From an uncultured Holophagaceae bacterium (lineage in GTDB: Bacteria > Acidobacteriota > Holophagae > Holophagales > Holophagaceae), in contig CAIPAY010000138.1 of NCBI GenBank assembly GCA_903863195.1, forward strand, positions 1-47,924: DNA of 47,924 bases. The letters are read 5' to 3'. Of the stretch, positions 43,839 through 47,924 are shown piece by piece (positions within the stretch are counted from its first letter, which is position 1; every line of letters starts with the position of its first letter). A program made the translations under genes and the position numbers. The notes beneath the pieces were generated by a model. That model made no database searches. It was not told the origin of the DNA and saw nothing but the letters and a program-made list of their open reading frames with translations.

Positions 43839-45361
43839 GGCGCGTCCGGGCGCACGACGGGGTTCTTGCCCGTGGTCGCCTCGATGGTCTTGCTGACGCC
43901 GGTGATGGGATGGTCCGGCAGCGTGACGATGACCTCGGTGCCCAGGCCCTCCTCGCTCAGGAACTCCAGGCTGCCGCCGTGCTCGTCCACGATCTTCTTC
44001 ACGGTGGCCATGCCCAGGCCCGTGCCCTTCTTCTTGCCGTAGGTGAAGAACGGCTCGAAGATCCGCTTGATCATCCGGCGCGGCATGCCCCGTCCCTGGT
44101 CCTTGACGTGGATCTGGATGCCCCCGTTTACCGAGTGCCAGGCGACGAGGATCTCGCCGCTGAGGTCCTGGGTGGCGTCGAGGGCGTTGGCCAGGAGGTT
44201 TTCCATCACCCGGGTGAAGCGGCCGGGATCCAGCTTCACGAGGCAGGAGGGACCCTCGGCGTGGAGGTTGACGCCCAGCTCCGCGGCCCGGGGAACCAGG
44301 GGCTCGAGGATGGCATCGAGGAAGGACCGGAGGTCCACGGTCTCGCGGCGCGGCTCCCGGACCTTGGCGAAGTCGAGGACGTCCTGGCTGAGGTGGGTCA
44401 GCCGGTCTACGCACTGGAGGATCTTCTGGGAGTGGTGGCGGACCTTTGGGTCCTCCGTGGAGAGCTCCAGCAGGTCGGCGTGGCCCCGCAGCACGAAGAG
44501 GCCGTTCTTGAAGTCATGGACGATGGAGCTGGCCACCTGGCCGACGGTGGCCAGCACGTGGCTGCGCAGGTTCTCTTCGGAGAGGCGGGTGCGCTCGATG
44601 GCGATAGCGCAGAGGGCCACGATGGCCTCGAAGGTCTCGCGGTCGGGGGGTTCGGTGATGGGCCGCCGGCTGTCCAGGTAGACCACGCCCAGGCGCCGGC
44701 CCTGCAGCAGCAGGGGCAGGCAGAGGATGGTCTTCAGCTCGAGCCGCTGGATGGAGTGCTGGTTCTGCAGCAGGTCGTCCTCGGAGACATTGAGGATCCA
44801 GATGGGCTCGCCGGTCTCGAAGACCTTGCGGACGCTGGACAGGGAGAGGTGGATGCTGCCTTCCAGCTCCTGGCCCAGGTTCCTCTGCACCCGGGGGGTG
44901 AGCTCACCGTCCTCGAGCAGCATGAGGAAGCCCCGGTCCGTGCCCGAGATGGCCAGCAGCTTGTCCAGGGACTGTTCCAGCAGGTCTTCCAGGTCCACTT
45001 CCTCGGCCAGGAGCTGGGCCGTCTCCAGGATGGCCTGGAGGTGCAGCTCCGAGCTGCTCTGATCCGAGCAGAGCAGGGTGAGGGTATAGGCGCCGTCGGC
45101 CAGGCGCAGGGGGGTTCCCGGGGCCCAGACCATGCGGCCAAGCTGCTGCTCGCCGCAGGTGCTGCCGTGGGTTGTGCCGAGGTCCTCGGCCCACCAGGTC
45201 TCTCCCTGCAGCTCGAGGCGGAGGTGGGCGCGGCTGATCATGCTGTCCGACAGCACCACATCGCAGAGGCTCTGGCGCCCCAGGGTGATGGACCGGGACA
45301 CGGGCACGGTGCGTTCGAACCCGTGGCGGTCGCGAATGAGGAGGTGGTAGCGCTGGGGCAC
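43835..45361 (-). CDS. Sensor histidine kinase with FHA and GAF domains
   Basis: The 508-residue protein carries an N-terminal FHA domain (about 1-85; [27 protein letters not shown] binds phosphothreonine), a GAF domain (about 110-265), and a kinase core. The H-box is [21 protein letters not shown], and the ATPase shows [19 protein letters not shown] and [22 protein letters not shown]. No membrane span is visible, so it is cytoplasmic. GTG 45361 was chosen because it begins with the FHA strand and leaves 108 bp for divergent promoters; ATG 45454 would add 31 Pro/Ser-rich residues. The cognate regulator is unknown. Confidence 0.88.
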   Translation of the reverse strand: MPQRYHLLIRDRHGFERTVPVSRSITLGRQSLCDVVLSDSMISRAHLRLELQGETWWAEDLGTTHGSTCGEQQLGRMVWAPGTPLRLADGAYTLTLLCSDQSSSELHLQAILETAQLLAEEVDLEDLLEQSLDKLLAISGTDRGFLMLLEDGELTPRVQRNLGQELEGSIHLSLSSVRKVFETGEPIWILNVSEDDLLQNQHSIQRLELKTILCLPLLLQGRRLGVVYLDSRRPITEPPDRETFEAIVALCAIAIERTRLSEENLRSHVLATVGQVASSIVHDFKNGLFVLRGHADLLELSTEDPKVRHHSQKILQCVDRLTHLSQDVLDFAKVREPRRETVDLRSFLDAILEPLVPRAAELGVNLHAEGPSCLVKLDPGRFTRVMENLLANALDATQDLSGEILVAWHSVNGGIQIHVKDQGRGMPRRMIKRIFEPFFTYGKKKGTGLGMATVKKIVDEHGGSLEFLSEEGLGTEVIVTLPDHPITGVSKTIEATTGKNPVVRPDAP

Positions 45362-45469
45362 AGCAGGTCTCGGGGGACAGAGGACAGCGGCGGGGCTTGT
45401 CGGGCGTGAACCAAGATTATCCGTCCACTGGCTGGACACAAGTGGAAGTCCCATGCGGGAATAGGAGTC

Positions 45470-46483
45470 ATGCACCGACACCCCGACCTCGATCCCACCA
45501 CCGACACCGAGGACCCAGGCGAATATTCCCTCAGGCCGCAGCGGCTTCAGGAATATATCGGCCAGGCCAAGGTGAAGGCCCGGCTGGAGATCGCTCTCCA
45601 GGCGGCCACCCAGCGGGGAGAGGTGCTGGACCACGTGCTGCTGTTTGGTCCTCCGGGACTGGGCAAGACGACCCTGGCCCACGTGTTGGCCAACGAGATG
45701 GGCGCGCCCTGCAAGGTGATCCAGGCTCCGGCCCTGGAGAAGAAGGGCGACCTCGCGGCCATCCTCACCAACCTGGAGGCGGGCGAGTTCCTGTTCATCG
45801 ACGAGATCCACCGGCTCTCGGCGCCCATCGAGGAGATGCTCTACTCCGCCATGGAAGATCGGAAGCTCGACATCCTCATCGGCCAGGGGCCCAGCGCCCA
45901 GACCCTCAAGGTGGACCTGCGGCCCTTCACCCTGGTGGGCGCCACCACCCGGGCCGGCCTGATCTCCAAGCCGCTCCACGACCGCTTCGGCCTGGTGCAC
46001 CGCCTGGAGTTCTATACCCGGGTGGACCTGGCCATCATCGGTCGGCGCTCGGCCGAGCTGCTGGGCATCCACCTCTCCGAAGCCGGCTCCGAGGCCATCG
46101 CCCGGCGCAGCCGCGGCACGCCGCGCATCTGCAACCGCCTGCTCCGGCGGTGCCGCGACTACGCCGAGGTGAAGGGCGACGGCACCATCACCATCGAGTC
46201 CGCCGAGGCCTGCCTCAAGCTGCACGAGGTGGACGACCTGGGCCTGGACGGCCTGGACCGGGACTACCTCCACACCCTCTGCCACAAGCACCGGGGCGGC
46301 CCCGTGGGCCTGCGCACCCTCGCTGCGGCCCTGGGTGAGGATGACGGGGCCCTGGAGGATCTGGTGGAGCCCTACCTCATGCAGGTGGGCTTCCTGGACC
46401 GCACGCCCCAGGGCCGCAAAGCCACGGACGCGGCCTACGCCTACCTGGGCGTCAAGACCGATCCCGGGCCGCTCTTCCGCTAG
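45470..46483 (+). CDS. ruvB: Holliday junction branch-migration ATPase RuvB
   Basis: The 337-residue motor works with RuvA and RuvC to move Holliday junctions. It has the N-terminal LRPQRLQEYIGQ, Walker A GPPGLGKT (residues 60-67), Walker B FIDEIHRL (Asp111), the RuvB-specific AMEDRKLDILIGQGPSAQTLKVDLRPFTLVGATTRAGL, and the C-terminal winged-helix ending FLDRTPQGRKATDAAYAYL. A GGAG precedes the ATG. No ruvA or ruvC is adjacent. Its stop TAG is immediately followed by the reverse-strand stop of the bactofilin gene. Confidence 0.97.
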   Translation: MHRHPDLDPTTDTEDPGEYSLRPQRLQEYIGQAKVKARLEIALQAATQRGEVLDHVLLFGPPGLGKTTLAHVLANEMGAPCKVIQAPALEKKGDLAAILTNLEAGEFLFIDEIHRLSAPIEEMLYSAMEDRKLDILIGQGPSAQTLKVDLRPFTLVGATTRAGLISKPLHDRFGLVHRLEFYTRVDLAIIGRRSAELLGIHLSEAGSEAIARRSRGTPRICNRLLRRCRDYAEVKGDGTITIESAEACLKLHEVDDLGLDGLDRDYLHTLCHKHRGGPVGLRTLAAALGEDDGALEDLVEPYLMQVGFLDRTPQGRKATDAAYAYLGVKTDPGPLFR

Positions 46484-46918
46484 CTAGAGAAGCTTGCCGG
46501 AGGCGCCGAGCTCGCTGGTGGCCAGGGTGCCCGCAGCCAGGGTTTCATGGGCACCGGAGCGGTCCCGGCGCACGCAGACGCCCTGCAGGGTGCCGCCCTC
46601 GTCCACCACGAGGGAGCCGACCTCGACCTCGCCCTCCACATAGCCGGTGCCGTGGATCTCGAGGCAGTCCGAGATCTTCATGATGCCGAGGGCGCGCCCG
46701 GTGACCACCAGGTGCTTGGCCAGGATGGTGCCGGTCACCAGTCCGCCGGGGGCGATGGAGACCTCGCCCACCGAGTGGATGGTGCCTTCCACGGTGCCCT
46801 CGATGCGGAAGCTGCGGCCGCCGGTGTGGATCTCGCCCTTGAGGAGCACGTCTTTCCCGAGGAGGGAGTGGATCGCGGGGGCGGGCTCGGGCTTGGGCTT
46901 GCTGCTGAAGAAACCCAT
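46484..46918 (-). CDS. Bactofilin (polymer-forming cytoskeletal protein)
   Basis: The 144-residue protein has a short charged N-terminal tail and a bactofilin beta-helix core. The core starts LLGKDVLLKGEIHTGGRSFRIEGTVEGTIHS and continues through the repeated G-x-V/I turns, for example VTGTILAKHLVVTGRALG and GYVEGEVEVGSLVVDEGG. Bactofilins form membrane-associated filaments that localise wall enzymes and shape cells. The M23 peptidase gene directly upstream, 15 bp away on the same strand, is the usual partner type. It is tail-to-tail with ruvB without a gap. Confidence 0.94.
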   Translation of the reverse strand: MGFFSSKPKPEPAPAIHSLLGKDVLLKGEIHTGGRSFRIEGTVEGTIHSVGEVSIAPGGLVTGTILAKHLVVTGRALGIMKISDCLEIHGTGYVEGEVEVGSLVVDEGGTLQGVCVRRDRSGAHETLAAGTLATSELGASGKLL

Positions 46919-46933
46919 GGGGCACTCCTTCGA

Positions 46934-47902
46934 TCAGGATTTGCGGATGGCCTGGAGCCACTGGCGCTGGAGGCGGAGGTAAGGCTGGGGATTCACGGGC
47001 TGGCCGTTCCGGCGGACCTCGTAGTGCAGGTGGACGCCGGTGGCGTTGCCAGAGCGGCCCATGGTGCCGAGGATGTCGCCGCGCGAGAGCTGCTGGCCCA
47101 ACACCACATTGAGATGGTCCAGGTGGGCGTAGAGCGTCTCCTGTTCTTCCGAGTGGCGCACCCGTGCGCCCCAGCCGTAGCGGTCCATCCAGCCGGCCTC
47201 GACCACGACGCCGTCGGCCGTGACCTGTACCGGGGTGCCGAGGCTGTTGCTGATGTCGATGCCCGAGTGGTAGCCCAGGAGGCCGTCGTCGGATTCGTTC
47301 TTGCGCATGAAGGGGCTGAGCCGGACACCGAACCCGGAGCTGAGATAGCCCGCTGTGGGGGGAATCGAAGGCGTGTGGGACCAGGCGCGGATGACCGGCG
47401 CCATGTGGGCCCGCACCACGGCGGCCTGCTTGGCGGTGTAGTCGAGGTCCTGGCGGAGGCGCGAGAGCTTCTCCTGGGTACCCGGAGGCACCGGGGCGGC
47501 GGAGGGCTGGCCCGGCGGGGTGGGCAGGACGGTCCCTGCGGGGGCCTTGGGATCCAGCAGCCGCATCAGCTCCGTGTGCTGCTTGCGCAGGGCCGTCACC
47601 TCGTTCTCCAGGGCCTGCGCCTGATCCAGGGAGGACCGCAGCTGATCCTGCTGCTCCTGGGTCTCCTGCTGCAGGCGGCCGAAGCTCATGATCTTCTTCG
47701 TCGCCCAGAAGCCGTAGCCCGAGCCGATCATGGCCAGGGCCCAAAAACCCAGCACCAGGCCGATGGCCCAGAGCATCTTGCGGCGGGTCAGGGACCAGCG
47801 GAAGGTGCGGTGGCTGAACACGACCATGACCGTGAGCCAGCGCATGGAGTCTGGGCGGCTGAGACGGAGGGCTCGGCGGCTGGCGGGTTTGGGCGTAGGC
47901 AT
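46934..47902 (-). CDS. Membrane-anchored M23 family peptidoglycan endopeptidase
   Basis: The 322-residue product has one membrane span (residues about 43-65), a coiled coil (about 75-115), a Pro-rich linker, a second helical pair and an M23 LytM domain. The domain shows YHSGIDISNSLGTP with the first zinc ligands, HLHYEVRRNG with the catalytic histidines, and GTMGRSGNATG. All zinc and catalytic residues appear to be present, so an active peptidoglycan hydrolase is likely. Operon pairing with a bactofilin suggests localised wall cutting for cell shape or division, as in CcmA-Csd systems of other bacteria. Confidence 0.94.
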   Translation of the reverse strand: MPTPKPASRRALRLSRPDSMRWLTVMVVFSHRTFRWSLTRRKMLWAIGLVLGFWALAMIGSGYGFWATKKIMSFGRLQQETQEQQDQLRSSLDQAQALENEVTALRKQHTELMRLLDPKAPAGTVLPTPPGQPSAAPVPPGTQEKLSRLRQDLDYTAKQAAVVRAHMAPVIRAWSHTPSIPPTAGYLSSGFGVRLSPFMRKNESDDGLLGYHSGIDISNSLGTPVQVTADGVVVEAGWMDRYGWGARVRHSEEQETLYAHLDHLNVVLGQQLSRGDILGTMGRSGNATGVHLHYEVRRNGQPVNPQPYLRLQRQWLQAIRKS

Positions 47903-47924
47903 GGCCCTCCAGCATACCTGGGAC

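Noticed and set aside
45305..45325. GTTCGAACCC, a T-arm-like sequence
   Set aside because: It lies within the FHA coding region and has no surrounding cloverleaf.

Overview
The window is GC-rich, densely coded chromosomal DNA from a flagellated, diderm, free-living bacterium. The evidence is a fliO-P-Q-R-flhB export-gate block, a Kdo-kinase-like LPS enzyme, a CsgG-like secreted protein, a bactofilin with an M23 peptidase, and two bacillithiol genes (bshB1, bshC). The mix of bacillithiol genes, LPS and flagella fits an Acidobacteriota member of the Holophagae (Geothrix/Holophaga type). That placement is inference from gene content and was not tested by any search. No integrase, transposase, CRISPR array, rRNA or convincing tRNA was seen.

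Layout. (1) 1-8.1 kb, mostly minus strand: DUF1028 protein, DUF1684 protein (plus), a CoA-transferase, a YchJ-like SEC-C protein, a large Asp-box beta-propeller protein and urocanate hydratase. (2) 8.1-11.2 kb: a redox block (WrbA-like flavodoxin, thioredoxin, nitroreductase, aldo/keto reductase) read away from a divergent HxlR-type regulator whose leader carries a 9-bp direct repeat. (3) 11.2-18.6 kb: a MobA-like nucleotidyltransferase, then fliO, fliP, fliQ, fliR and flhB, a receiver-SHOCT response regulator, a TPR protein and a cyclophilin. (4) 18.5-20.7 kb: a Kdo-kinase-like gene and an atypical DUF2344 gene, separated by a less GC-rich gap with inverted repeats.

(5) 20.7-28.8 kb, minus strand: a seven-gene run in the order bshC, bshB1, tilS, ftsH, folP, glmM, ftsW, with overlapping or nearly touching genes. 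It joins thiol metabolism, tRNA modification, membrane proteolysis, folate and cell-wall synthesis. (6) 28.8-31.5 kb: two small unknown genes and a STAS plus receiver/PP2C/HATPase pair that looks like a partner-switching module. (7) 31.6-38.6 kb, plus strand: aldehyde dehydrogenase, a small unknown, pta, purN, nnr (NAD(P)HX repair), tsaE, rmuC and an HNH endonuclease.

(8) 38.6-41.6 kb: an intergenic region with a large AT-rich hairpin and a possible structured leader, then pepA with a strong terminator, an HU/IHF protein and a CsgG-like protein. (9) 41.6-47.9 kb: alpha/beta hydrolase, 2Fe-2S protein, lipoprotein, ispF, an FHA-GAF histidine kinase, ruvB (plus), bactofilin and M23 peptidase. 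Most genes are housekeeping. The observations most worth checking are non-coding: the fliP/fliQ heptamer array, the 18-bp perfect palindrome inside the DUF2344 gene, the hairpin and leader before pepA, and the HxlR repeat.
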